Source: Bacillus infantis (GTDB taxonomy: Bacteria; Bacillota; Bacilli; Bacillales; Cytobacillaceae). From it: a stretch of DNA of 64,000 bases. The stretch is from positions 1-64,000 of the forward strand of contig NZ_JAIVAP010000017.1 of NCBI RefSeq assembly GCF_020171945.1, given 5' to 3'. This document shows, one piece after another, positions 19,240 to 27,858 of the stretch. The notes under the pieces are model-generated. The model was not told where the DNA came from. It worked only from the letters and a program-made list of their open reading frames with translations, and did no database searches. Made by a program: the position numbers and the translations under genes. The first letter of the stretch is position 1. Every line of letters starts with the position of its first letter.

Positions 19240-20103
19240 TTAGAGCTGAAAGCGGAGTTTCAACAACATAAATAAGGACTTAACTTTGTGTTTACTTAAA
19301 AATTTCCGTCTATTTAGTTCACTTTTAGTTATTTCTCTTATTGAAACATCCTCCAAGTGTAGCACATGTAAACTCGGCTCATATTTAATACCATAATTCA
19401 TTTTGGTGGCATATTCATATAATATATCCTCTTCCGCAAACATAAAAGTTATTGGTAAAAATGAAAAATCCTCTTTAGCAATATAGTTTCGAGTATATAT
19501 AATTATTGCACCATGAGGAACAATCTTACTTTGTGTTAATTTCCAAGTAGAATCATGATTCTCCATTAAATTTCGTCTATTCTCTAGATAAGAAACTAAT
19601 CTTTGATTAAGAAAAGGTATTCTAAGTAACATAATCATTAGTAAATTGTATATCAAGTTTATAGTTATACTCTTTGTATCTAAAGCATTTTTTCTCATTG
19701 GGTTTTGATGAAATCCCTGGAAATTTAGTACATCTGGTGCAATTATATGTGTATCGTTACTACTATCTATTATTCCTTTTAATGTTTTAATAAACTCATC
19801 TTGTTCAATAATTACATCATTATTCATAACAGCAATTACATCCGCATGAAGTTGTTCCTTAGCAAAACGATAACCAATATTATTACCTCTAGCAAAACCT
19901 TCATTACTTGTGTTTCTAATTACATAAATATCTTTTTTATTCGAGTAAATTTTTTCTAGTTGATCACCAGTATTGTTGGGTGAAGCATTATCTACAATAA
20001 CAATGCTGATTTTCTGCTCTTTTTTTATTTTAAGAATGCTTTCAACACACTTTTCTGTCATCTCTAAAGCCTGATAATGTAAGATTGAAAAAACAATATT
20101 CAT
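19240..20103 (-). CDS. GT2-family glycosyltransferase (rhamnosyltransferase-like)
   Basis: A 287-residue GT-A enzyme. It opens MNIVFSILHYQALEMTEKC, then has IVIVDNASPNNTGDQ, NEGFARGNNIGYR and the DxD-like VMNNDVIIE. The NEGFARGNN motif is common in rhamnosyltransferases and galactofuranosyltransferases, which would fit the nearby rml genes. The start at 20103 is set by AGGAGG 6 nt upstream. Rhamnose as donor is an inference from motif and context. Confidence 0.83.
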   Translation of the reverse strand: MNIVFSILHYQALEMTEKCVESILKIKKEQKISIVIVDNASPNNTGDQLEKIYSNKKDIYVIRNTSNEGFARGNNIGYRFAKEQLHADVIAVMNNDVIIEQDEFIKTLKGIIDSSNDTHIIAPDVLNFQGFHQNPMRKNALDTKSITINLIYNLLMIMLLRIPFLNQRLVSYLENRRNLMENHDSTWKLTQSKIVPHGAIIIYTRNYIAKEDFSFLPITFMFAEEDILYEYATKMNYGIKYEPSLHVLHLEDVSIREITKSELNRRKFLSKHKVKSLFMLLKLRFQL

Positions 20104-20146
20104 TAACATCCTCCTGCTATACATAAATTTTACATTTCAGCAGCTT

Positions 20147-21271
20147 TTAAGCTTTAATTTTCTCAAAAACTTTTTGAAATTGGCTTATCCAGGAATAGTG
20201 TTCCTCTGCAAATACCCTCATTTTTTGAGAAATATTTTCTTCTTTTATGCCTTCATAAAAATTAACAACCTCTTTAAAGTCGATAATATCCAGACTTGTT
20301 TCAAATCTTTTGACATAAGGATAAGTATCATCGAACGCAGGTTCTCTCCATCCATTAATAAAGGGTATTCCTTTTGCAAAATATTCTTTAGTTTTTAAGC
20401 AAGACCCAGTAGTTTCATTTTTACGATAGCTAAATGCTCCTAACCCTAAGTCGCTAATATCATAAACTTTATCTAAATCTTCACCATATAACTTCCCATA
20501 AAATGTTACTTTATCTTCCAAACCATACTTTTTAATAAGTCTTTTGGTTTCATCTAAATATTCACCAACTAAATTTAATGTGATATTCCAATCTCCACCA
20601 TTTTTATAATATTCATGCAGTCCTTTGATAGCCTTATCGTAACTATGAAACCTAGTTTCATTTGCAACACTTATAATTCTAATTGATTTTTGTTTAAATT
20701 CTTTCTTGTTCTGAATGGATATTTTATTTAGGTCAATAGCATTATCAATATTTACTGTTTTAACGCCCCAAATATTATCGGTATCACATATACCAGCAAC
20801 TAAATCTATATAGTTTTTAACGTATGGAGTATAAATACTATCTAATATTAGTATAGGGTTGAGACTAAACTTACCTGTCTTGTAGGGATAGGCATGAGCT
20901 TCAACAATCGTTGCTAATCCTTTTGATTTTAAAGCTTTTAATAAACGTAAATATGAATGGTCAAAAAAATGAAATCTTAAATACCCATAATTAAATTGAA
21001 TATGTGTTTCCTTTATAAATTCTGTTACAATATCTAAAAGGCTCCATCTTCTTAAATAGCGGTTTAAACGACTACTTTTTGTAGGGTATTTTTTTTTCTT
21101 TATGATACTTCCGTTAATATCAAAAATCCCCACACCATCTTGTAAATATCCAGAATAATATACCTCATACCCCATCTCTTTAAATGCGTTTATTTGGGTC
21201 ATAACTTTTTTTGTGATTCCAATAGTCTGATCATAAACTCTTATGTTAGAGTAAAAAAATATTTTCTCCAT
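20147..21271 (-). CDS. GT4-like glycosyltransferase
   Basis: A 374-residue GT-B fold protein. The C-terminal half shows the pattern IRIISVANETRFHSYDKAIK (start of the donor domain), LVGEYLDETKRLIKKYGLED and VTFYGKLYGEDLDKVYDISD, then a variant of the EX7E region with KTKEYFAKGIPF. The N-terminal acceptor domain is poorly conserved. GGAGGTAACTAATA precedes the ATG. It is part of the same minus-strand operon. Confidence 0.8.
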   Translation of the reverse strand: MEKIFFYSNIRVYDQTIGITKKVMTQINAFKEMGYEVYYSGYLQDGVGIFDINGSIIKKKKYPTKSSRLNRYLRRWSLLDIVTEFIKETHIQFNYGYLRFHFFDHSYLRLLKALKSKGLATIVEAHAYPYKTGKFSLNPILILDSIYTPYVKNYIDLVAGICDTDNIWGVKTVNIDNAIDLNKISIQNKKEFKQKSIRIISVANETRFHSYDKAIKGLHEYYKNGGDWNITLNLVGEYLDETKRLIKKYGLEDKVTFYGKLYGEDLDKVYDISDLGLGAFSYRKNETTGSCLKTKEYFAKGIPFINGWREPAFDDTYPYVKRFETSLDIIDFKEVVNFYEGIKEENISQKMRVFAEEHYSWISQFQKVFEKIKA

Positions 21272-21390
21272 TATTAGTTACCTCCAATAAGGTGGGGGAA
21301 TTTTTATTTTGTGACGTTATGAGAATAAGCTTTTTCATCCTCAAAAAAATAAACAGGGAAGAGAATATATCTCCCCCCAATCATTTTTAA

Positions 21391-22746
21391 TTAGTTTCCT
21401 ACAGGAAGTTTTAAATTATAATTTTTATTAACACTTCCAATTTTAAACACTTTTTCACTTTTAATCTCTCTAAAAGCATCTCGAGTATCAACAATTATCT
21501 GAGAATATTTTTCAATTTCTTTATAATCAAAAGCTGTATGATTGGTTAATAATAATATACAGTCATAATCATTTAACATCTCATAATCTAGTAATTTAGA
21601 ATGGACAATCGATTCATTTTTATCAATAAAACTTATAGCATGTGGATCGTGGAAATCAACCTCTGCACCACTATTTTTTAACAGTTCATATATTTCTAAA
21701 CTCGGGGACTCTCTTAAATCATCAATATCAGGTTTATATGCCATACCTAAAATTAATACTTTTGATCCTCTTATTGGCTTGCTTACATTGTTTAATGCTT
21801 CCCCAACTTTCCCTAATACATAACTAGGCATTGTTTTATTTACTTCTTGTGCTAATTCAATAAACCTACTATAAAAATTTGCCTCTTTTGCTTTCCAAGA
21901 TAAATACATTGGATCAAGCGGTATACAATGTCCACCAATCCCAGGTCCTGGAGTAAATTTCATATATCCAAATGGTTTAGTATTTGCAGCCTCTATGGTT
22001 TCCCAAATATCAATCCCTAACTTGTCACATAACATCGCCATCTCGTTAATAAAAGCAATATTTATACTTCTAAATGTATTTTCTAATAACTTGCTCATCT
22101 CAGCAACCTTTGGCGAAGACACAGGTACAATCTTATCTATTATACTTGTATATAGTATTACTCCTAATTCTGTACACTCATTTGTCGTCCCGCCTAATAC
22201 CTTAGGAGTATTTTTAGTATTAAATTTTTTATTGCCTGGATCTACACGCTCAGGTGAGAAACATAAGAAATAATCTTCCCCAACCTTATACCCTTCTATT
22301 TGTAATTCTTTTTCTATTAAGTCTTCTGTAGTTCCTGGATATGTTGTACTTTCTAGTGTGATTAAAATGCCAGAACTCATGTAAGACTTAATTGTACTTA
22401 CAGCAGAAATTACATATGACATATCAGGATCTTGTGATTTCGTTAACGGCGTAGGTACACAGATACTGACAGTGTCAAGTTTAGAAATCAAAGAAAAATC
22501 AGTAGTTGGAATAAAGTTTTTGCTCTCAACAACAGTTTTTAATTCTTCGTTAGGAACATCAATAATATAAGACTCTCCATTTAGTAAATCTTGTACCTTC
22601 TTTTCATTCACATCAAAGCCATAAACAGTGTACCCTGCTTTAGCAAATTCAAGAGCTAATGGTAAGCCAACATATCCAAGCCCTATTACTCCAACAATAG
22701 CAGTTTTTTCTTCTATTTTGTTTATTAAATGATTGTAATTATTCAT
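21391..22746 (-). CDS. UDP-N-acetylhexosamine/UDP-sugar 6-dehydrogenase
   Basis: A 451-residue NAD-dependent nucleotide-sugar dehydrogenase of the WbpA/WecC group. The Rossmann motif is GVIGLGYVGLPLA (about residues 20-32), the catalytic Cys is in GGHCIPLDP, and the C-terminal domain begins LILGMAYKPDIDDLRESPS. It oxidises C6 of UDP-GlcNAc or UDP-ManNAc to the uronate. Similarity to the WbpA group favours UDP-GlcNAc. The start at 22746 (MNNYNH) has AAGGGTG upstream; a GTG three codons earlier is less well placed. It gives the polymer an acidic sugar. Confidence 0.88.
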   Translation of the reverse strand: MNNYNHLINKIEEKTAIVGVIGLGYVGLPLALEFAKAGYTVYGFDVNEKKVQDLLNGESYIIDVPNEELKTVVESKNFIPTTDFSLISKLDTVSICVPTPLTKSQDPDMSYVISAVSTIKSYMSSGILITLESTTYPGTTEDLIEKELQIEGYKVGEDYFLCFSPERVDPGNKKFNTKNTPKVLGGTTNECTELGVILYTSIIDKIVPVSSPKVAEMSKLLENTFRSINIAFINEMAMLCDKLGIDIWETIEAANTKPFGYMKFTPGPGIGGHCIPLDPMYLSWKAKEANFYSRFIELAQEVNKTMPSYVLGKVGEALNNVSKPIRGSKVLILGMAYKPDIDDLRESPSLEIYELLKNSGAEVDFHDPHAISFIDKNESIVHSKLLDYEMLNDYDCILLLTNHTAFDYKEIEKYSQIIVDTRDAFREIKSEKVFKIGSVNKNYNLKLPVGN

Positions 22747-22835
22747 TCTATACACACCCTTAACATTTAATTGTTTATTTTCAAATAAGGTAATAAGTTA
22801 TTATTAAACATAAAATATGGGAATAACTTTTGTAT

Positions 22836-23987
22836 TTAACCATTAGTTTTATATAATTTTTGCATTTCTTTCAGAACATTTTTAAGAGAAAATTGCTTTA
22901 TATATTCCAAGTTTTTGCTACCAAACTTTACACGTAATTCTTCAGAAGAATACAATTCCTCGATCGCTGCGCAAAAACTATCTAAATCATCCATCTTTAT
23001 TACATTACCATTGACATTATTAGAAACTAAATCACTATTACCTCTACATTCTGTTACAACTAACGGTAAACCTGTCGCCATTGCTTCCATAACATTTACC
23101 GGTAGTCCTTCTTGCCTTGAAGAAGAAAGCGCAATATCGGACATCAGCATTAGTTTTGATATATCTTTTCGATAACCCAGAAATTCAACATTTTGTTTAA
23201 TGCCCAGACTATCAACTTGTTTTTTATATCTATTTAGCATTTCACCATCACCGGCTAGTAATAACTTTATATTAGGTATTTTATTTTTTAATACACCTAC
23301 CACATTTATGAGTAAATCTTGGTGTTTTCTAAAACTTAATTCACCAGCATAAATCAAAATAAAATCATTTTCTTTATAGCCGTATTCATACCTTAGTTGT
23401 TTCTTAGCATCAAAAGTTTGTGGAGTAAATTTTTCTAAATCAATACCTACTCCATTTATTAATTCAATTCTCTTTGCTTTAAAATTCTTTTTAATTGCTG
23501 TATCATAATCTTCCTTATTTATAGTAATAAGTAAATCTGTGTATTTTGAGAGCCATCGTTCGACCGGAAAGTATAGTAACCAATTCTTCAAAGGAGCACC
23601 TTTGAAAAAGTGAAACCCATGAGCAGTATAGTGTACTGTAATATTGTGTAACTTTCCAACTACTCTCCCCATCACTCCTCCAACAGGTTCGTGACATTGA
23701 ATAATGTCATATTTTCCAGATTCGACAAGCTTTTTTAGTTTAAAATAGCTAACGAAATTATTGATTCTTAAAGGAGAACGCGAAAAAGGCATCTCATGAA
23801 CTTTAAGATTAAATCGTTGTTGTAATTCTTCTAAATAAAAACCTGTTTTGGAACAAGCACATTCTACTATACATCCCTCATCGTGTAATTTTTCTATATG
23901 AGGTATAAGAAAATTAAAAATCATAGAATCTGTTGTACAAACTATTAAAACTTTTTTGTTTGATATTGAACTATCAAAATCATTCAT
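22836..23987 (-). CDS. GT4 glycosyltransferase, EpsD-like
   Basis: A 383-residue GT-B enzyme similar to B. subtilis EpsD and related capsule enzymes. It shows VLIVCTTDSMIFNFLIPH at the N terminus, HYTAHGFHFFKGAPLKNWL in the middle, LINGVGIDLEKF at the domain joint and EGLPVNVMEAMATGLP (the EX7E motif) in the donor domain. The usual donor of this group is an N-acetylhexosamine, and it often adds the second sugar after the priming transferase encoded next. The ATG has AGGAG at the right distance. Confidence 0.87.
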   Translation of the reverse strand: MNDFDSSISNKKVLIVCTTDSMIFNFLIPHIEKLHDEGCIVECACSKTGFYLEELQQRFNLKVHEMPFSRSPLRINNFVSYFKLKKLVESGKYDIIQCHEPVGGVMGRVVGKLHNITVHYTAHGFHFFKGAPLKNWLLYFPVERWLSKYTDLLITINKEDYDTAIKKNFKAKRIELINGVGIDLEKFTPQTFDAKKQLRYEYGYKENDFILIYAGELSFRKHQDLLINVVGVLKNKIPNIKLLLAGDGEMLNRYKKQVDSLGIKQNVEFLGYRKDISKLMLMSDIALSSSRQEGLPVNVMEAMATGLPLVVTECRGNSDLVSNNVNGNVIKMDDLDSFCAAIEELYSSEELRVKFGSKNLEYIKQFSLKNVLKEMQKLYKTNG

Positions 23988-24012
23988 ATAATTCTCCTAT
24001 TATAATTATTAA

Positions 24013-24765
24013 TCATTTATGAATTTTAGTTTCATTTACATTATTATTTAACATTTTTCTATCTACAACTTTTTCTCTTTTGAATAATATAACAAATACA
24101 GTCTTTATCATTAACTGTATATCATTAAAAAAGCTGAATTCCTTTATACTTAACAGGTTGTATCCCATTTTCTTAGGTAAAACAACTTTTATATATGTTT
24201 CATCAACATCCTTTGTATTAGCTATAAGCTGCTCTTCGTCTTTAAAGTTAATACTAGCAGTAGATGTCACTCCTGCAGGTAAAAGTAAAGTGGCCATCAT
24301 CTCGTTGCTGTACATCTCAACATATTTAACTACTTCCGGTCTTGTACCAACAAAACTCATATCTCCTGAGATAATATTGAGAAGTTGTGGAATCTCATCT
24401 AGCCTTAATCTCCTTAAAAATCTACCGACTTTAGTTACTCTGTTATCATTTTTAGTTGTTACTTGTGAACCAATCTTATCTGCATTATTAATCATGGTAC
24501 GGAATTTGTATATTTTAAACTTTTTTCCATACTTAGTAACTCTAGTTTGTCTAAACATAATAGGCCCTGGTGAATCTATTTTTATTGCAATACTTATAAT
24601 AATAAAAACCGGAGAGAGAATTATTAAAGTCAAAATAGCAACTACTAAATCAAATAGACGTTTAGACACTAAAGCAAATCTCTTATTATATAAAATTTCA
24701 TAATAATACTTCACTTTATCATTTTTCATTTCTTTTGGTAGCTCTTCCCATCTTTTTAAAATCAC
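24013..24765 (-). CDS. Initiating (priming) bacterial sugar-phosphate transferase
   Basis: A 250-residue polyisoprenyl-phosphate hexose-1-phosphate transferase. One N-terminal membrane helix at about residues 35-60 is followed by the catalytic region: DSPGPIMFRQTRVTKYGK, YKFRTM, RRLRLDEIPQLLNIISGDMS and FVGTRPE. It transfers the first sugar-1-phosphate to undecaprenyl phosphate at the inner face of the membrane. Small single-helix members of this family (EpsL, PglC) often use UDP-diNAcBac-like sugars, which fits the EpsC- and DegT-type genes nearby. The start is GTG and lies 3 nt after the aminotransferase stop. Confidence 0.93.
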   Translation of the reverse strand: MILKRWEELPKEMKNDKVKYYYEILYNKRFALVSKRLFDLVVAILTLIILSPVFIIISIAIKIDSPGPIMFRQTRVTKYGKKFKIYKFRTMINNADKIGSQVTTKNDNRVTKVGRFLRRLRLDEIPQLLNIISGDMSFVGTRPEVVKYVEMYSNEMMATLLLPAGVTSTASINFKDEEQLIANTKDVDETYIKVVLPKKMGYNLLSIKEFSFFNDIQLMIKTVFVILFKREKVVDRKMLNNNVNETKIHK

Positions 24766-24767
24766 CT

Positions 24768-26015
24768 TTAATATTCCACCTCCTTAGTTTTTTTATCAAG
24801 AACATCATGTAATATCTTCTTTAAGCTCTCACATATATATTCGACATCTCTATTGCTTAATAAGGTATGAAGAGGAAGAGTTATTTCATTTTTATAAACA
24901 TTATAAGCATTTGGATAGTTCTTAATATCGAATCCAAGATTTTTATAAGCTGAAAACATCGGTAATGGTTTATAATGAACGTTTGATGAAATGCTCTTCT
25001 CCGCTAATTTAAAGATTATTTCATTCCTTACTTTTTCATCAATACCTGGGATTCTTATTAAATAAAGGTGACCTGATGAAGTAAACTCTTCACCGTAATG
25101 TTGAAGACTCTGGATACCTAGCGGTAACAGTTCTGTATCATACATCTTAATAATCTCTCTACGCCTTTCTAGCAATCCTTCATATCTGTCTAATTGTATT
25201 AAACCAATACTTGCCATAATATCAGTCATATTACATTTATAGGCAGGATAAACAATATCATATTCCCATGCACCATTTTGGCTTTTGGTAAGTGCATCCT
25301 TGGATTGCCCATGAAGACTATAGAGCATGAACTGCTTATAAAGCCACACATCATCTAAACCACAATCATTTCGCCAAACAACAGCTCCACCTTCAGCCGT
25401 TGTAAAATTCTTAACAGCATGGAAAGAAAAACAAGTAAAATCCGCCACTTGCCCACTTTTAATACCTTGTCTCTCTGCTCCAAAAGAATGAGCAGCATCC
25501 GCCATAACAATTATTCTATTAAATAAGCTCTGTAGTTCATTCTTCGGATCAAATAGTTCTTTCTTTCTTTCTATTATTTCAAAGATGGTATCGTAGTCGC
25601 ACATTTTTCCCGCTATATCAACCGGAATTATGGCTTTAGTTTTATCAGTTATTGCATCTGATAATTTAGAATAATCCATTTCAAAAGAATCTAAAGCTGT
25701 ATCAACCAAAACTATTTTTGCCCCAACATGCTCTATAACTGAGGCTGATGCAGTATATGTGTATGCTGAAGTAATAACTTCATCGCCTGGCCCAACACCT
25801 AAAATTCGAAGAGTAAGTTCCATAGCTGCTGTTGCTGAATTCAAGCAAACAGCTTTGTTTGTGCCAACGTATTTAGCAATTCTTTTTTCTAATTCTTTAG
25901 TTCTTGGGCCAGTAGTGATCCAGCCAGACTTAAGTGTTTTTATTACTTCATCTATTTCCACATCTGTTATATCAGGTGGTGAAAAAGGTATATTTCGTAC
26001 TTCAGTATCAATCAT
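24768..26015 (-). CDS. DegT/DnrJ/EryC1/StrS sugar aminotransferase
   Basis: A 415-residue PLP-dependent aminotransferase acting on a nucleotide-linked keto sugar. The motifs NSATAAMELTLRILGVGPGD, MADAAHSFGA and the Schiff-base Lys in SFHAVKNFTTAEGG are clear. It probably aminates C4 of the UDP-4-keto-6-deoxy-HexNAc made by the EpsC/CapD-type dehydratase at 27.9 kb, as PglE and EpsN do. It is the first gene of the AT-rich minus-strand cluster and heads the operon through galE. No acetyltransferase of the PglD/EpsM type is seen in the window. Confidence 0.92.
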   Translation of the reverse strand: MIDTEVRNIPFSPPDITDVEIDEVIKTLKSGWITTGPRTKELEKRIAKYVGTNKAVCLNSATAAMELTLRILGVGPGDEVITSAYTYTASASVIEHVGAKIVLVDTALDSFEMDYSKLSDAITDKTKAIIPVDIAGKMCDYDTIFEIIERKKELFDPKNELQSLFNRIIVMADAAHSFGAERQGIKSGQVADFTCFSFHAVKNFTTAEGGAVVWRNDCGLDDVWLYKQFMLYSLHGQSKDALTKSQNGAWEYDIVYPAYKCNMTDIMASIGLIQLDRYEGLLERRREIIKMYDTELLPLGIQSLQHYGEEFTSSGHLYLIRIPGIDEKVRNEIIFKLAEKSISSNVHYKPLPMFSAYKNLGFDIKNYPNAYNVYKNEITLPLHTLLSNRDVEYICESLKKILHDVLDKKTKEVEY

Positions 26016-26409
26016 TTTAATTTCCCCACTTTACAAAAGTTTTGTTTTATAACATAAGATTTTTTAGTAGATAAGGACTTACCTGGACTCTTCAAATCTA
26101 TTATTCCAACCAACTACTAATCCACTAAAATTGTTATCTATATCCGATAGCCACCTCGTCATATCTATTCAATCTACCAAGTAAATACTAAATAGATATT
26201 CACTTCATAACCTCTTAAAACCGAGTTTCTTCCTATTATATATGGCCATTCAATCGATCTATATTTCTCACTAAAAACGCCTCCAACCCTTATCCCGCAA
26301 GGTTTCTAGCGTTCAATCTAAGTACGATAGTCACCTCCCCACTACCATTTAATCTGGTTGAGTCTTATTACAACACTGCTTAACATCCACTCCCCACCTA
26401 AAAAGAATC
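26016..26409. other. intergenic region upstream of the glycan cluster
   Basis: About 390 bp of AT-rich sequence that should hold the promoter of the minus-strand cluster if it is not read through from galU. Several TTGAAT and TATAAT-like words occur, but no pair with good spacing stands out. No JUMPstart/ops element (GGCGGTAG) was found. Confidence 0.4.
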
Positions 26410-26764
26410 CTACAAAAACGGAACTCTATCTCCATCTTCTTTACCATCATCCTCTTCGCTCACATGCACACTATACTCAACATGCCCATCAACAGGACAA
26501 ACCACCAAACCTGAAAACATATGAATCAAATCGACTCTCCGAATGATCAACCTCATTTAATACCAACTCTCGACTATAATCTTTATCCAACTGCCTACGA
26601 TTAGCCACACATACCTCTTCCTCCATATTCTCAACTAAGCCAAAAATGGAAATAACAGCAATTGAACCCAGAATCCCAATTATTACAATAACGGCCAACA
26701 ACTCAACTAACGTTAACCCACGTTTGTCCAATACATAAGAAAATATTTTCTTTATATAGTTCAT
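26410..26764 (-). pseudogene. Type IV pilin-like protein, frameshifted near its end
   Basis: A prepilin-type protein. The N-terminal KRGLTLVELLAVIVIIGILG is the class III signal with the conserved +5 Glu and hydrophobic helix. A first Cys (EEEVCVANRR) and a late CPVDG form the usual Cys pair. The present frame ends at FGGLSC. Dropping one T near 26500 restores FGG-CPVDGHVEYSVHV and a natural end at 26410 with PFL, 117 residues in all. GGAGGAG lies just before the ATG pair at 26764-26767. It resembles stand-alone ComGC-like pseudopilins of Bacillaceae. A sequencing error could also explain the shift. Confidence 0.75.
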
Positions 26765-26953
26765 CATAATCTCCTCCAACATTATAAAAATGTTTAGCCA
26801 GACTAAGATGCCAAAAATATCAACAAGTTGTTAGAAGAACAACTCTAGTAATCCTATCCTCCTCACAAAAAACCAACAAGGCCGCCCCAAAAAGACAACC
26901 TCTCCAAAATTATTTAATCTTATAAACTAGAAAAAGAAGAGAAGGGGCCCCAA

Positions 26954-27847
26954 CTAAACCCCAACCCTCCCCCTCTCAATAACACTCTTAAGGTACTCAT
27001 ACACATTCTGCTTCAAATCCCCATGCATCAAAGCAAACTCCACAGTCGCCCTCACAAACCCAAACTTATCACCAACATCATGCCGCTCACCCTTAAACTC
27101 ACACCCAACAACCATCTGCTGCTCATTCAGCCTCTTAATCGCATCAGTCAGCTGGATCTCTCCCCCAGCTCCCGAAGGGAGGTTCTCTAGTACTTCAAAA
27201 ATCTCCGGCCTCAAAATATACCGTCCCATAATCGCATAATTAGAAGGCGCCTCTTCCCTCTTCGGCTTCTCAACCAGATCATCGATTCCGAAAACCCCTA
27301 GCTCCATCTCCCCACGACCAATTGAAATAACACCATACTTCGATACATCTTCCTCCGCCACAGGCTGAACCCCAATAACCGAAGAATTATATCTCTCATA
27401 CACATCAATCAGCTGCTTAAGCGCAGGCTTCTCTGGAGAATAAACAATATCATCTCCAAGCAATACCGCAAACGGCTCATCTCCAATAAAACGGTTTGCA
27501 CATCCGATGGCATGTCCCAACCCAAGCGGTTCTTTTTGACGGATATAATGGATATTCGCCAGCTTTGATATTTCTTGTATCTCTTCCAGCAGTTCAAACT
27601 TCTCTTTTTTCACAAGAGTTTCTTCAAGCTCGTATGATTTATCAAAATGATCCTCAATCGCTCTTTTTCCGCGGCCGGTTACAATGATAATGTCCTCAAT
27701 GCCAGATGCGACTGCTTCTTCAATGATATACTGTATCGTCGGCTTATCCACAATCGGCAGCATCTCCTTCGGCATCGCCTTAGTCGCCGGCAAAAACCTC
27801 GTCCCAAGCCCCGCCGCAGGAATAATCGCCTTCCGCACTTTCTTCAT
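26954..27847 (-). CDS. galU: UTP-glucose-1-phosphate uridylyltransferase
   Basis: A 297-residue GalU/GtaB enzyme that makes UDP-glucose. Signature motifs are [19 protein letters not shown] (residues 13-31), LLGDDIVY and [20 protein letters not shown]. The ATG has AGGAGG upstream and lies 11 nt after the epsC-like stop, so the two are cotranscribed. UDP-glucose feeds GalE here and glucolipid or teichoic acid synthesis in general. In Bacillus the gene is also called gtaB. Confidence 0.96.
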   Translation of the reverse strand: MKKVRKAIIPAAGLGTRFLPATKAMPKEMLPIVDKPTIQYIIEEAVASGIEDIIIVTGRGKRAIEDHFDKSYELEETLVKKEKFELLEEIQEISKLANIHYIRQKEPLGLGHAIGCANRFIGDEPFAVLLGDDIVYSPEKPALKQLIDVYERYNSSVIGVQPVAEEDVSKYGVISIGRGEMELGVFGIDDLVEKPKREEAPSNYAIMGRYILRPEIFEVLENLPSGAGGEIQLTDAIKRLNEQQMVVGCEFKGERHDVGDKFGFVRATVEFALMHGDLKQNVYEYLKSVIERGRVGV

Positions 27848-27858
27848 TCTTAAGCCTC

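Noticed and set aside
26016-26409. JUMPstart/ops element before the glycan operon
   Set aside because: GGCGGTAG or a close variant was not found on either strand; the EAR candidate is a better explanation for long-operon antitermination.
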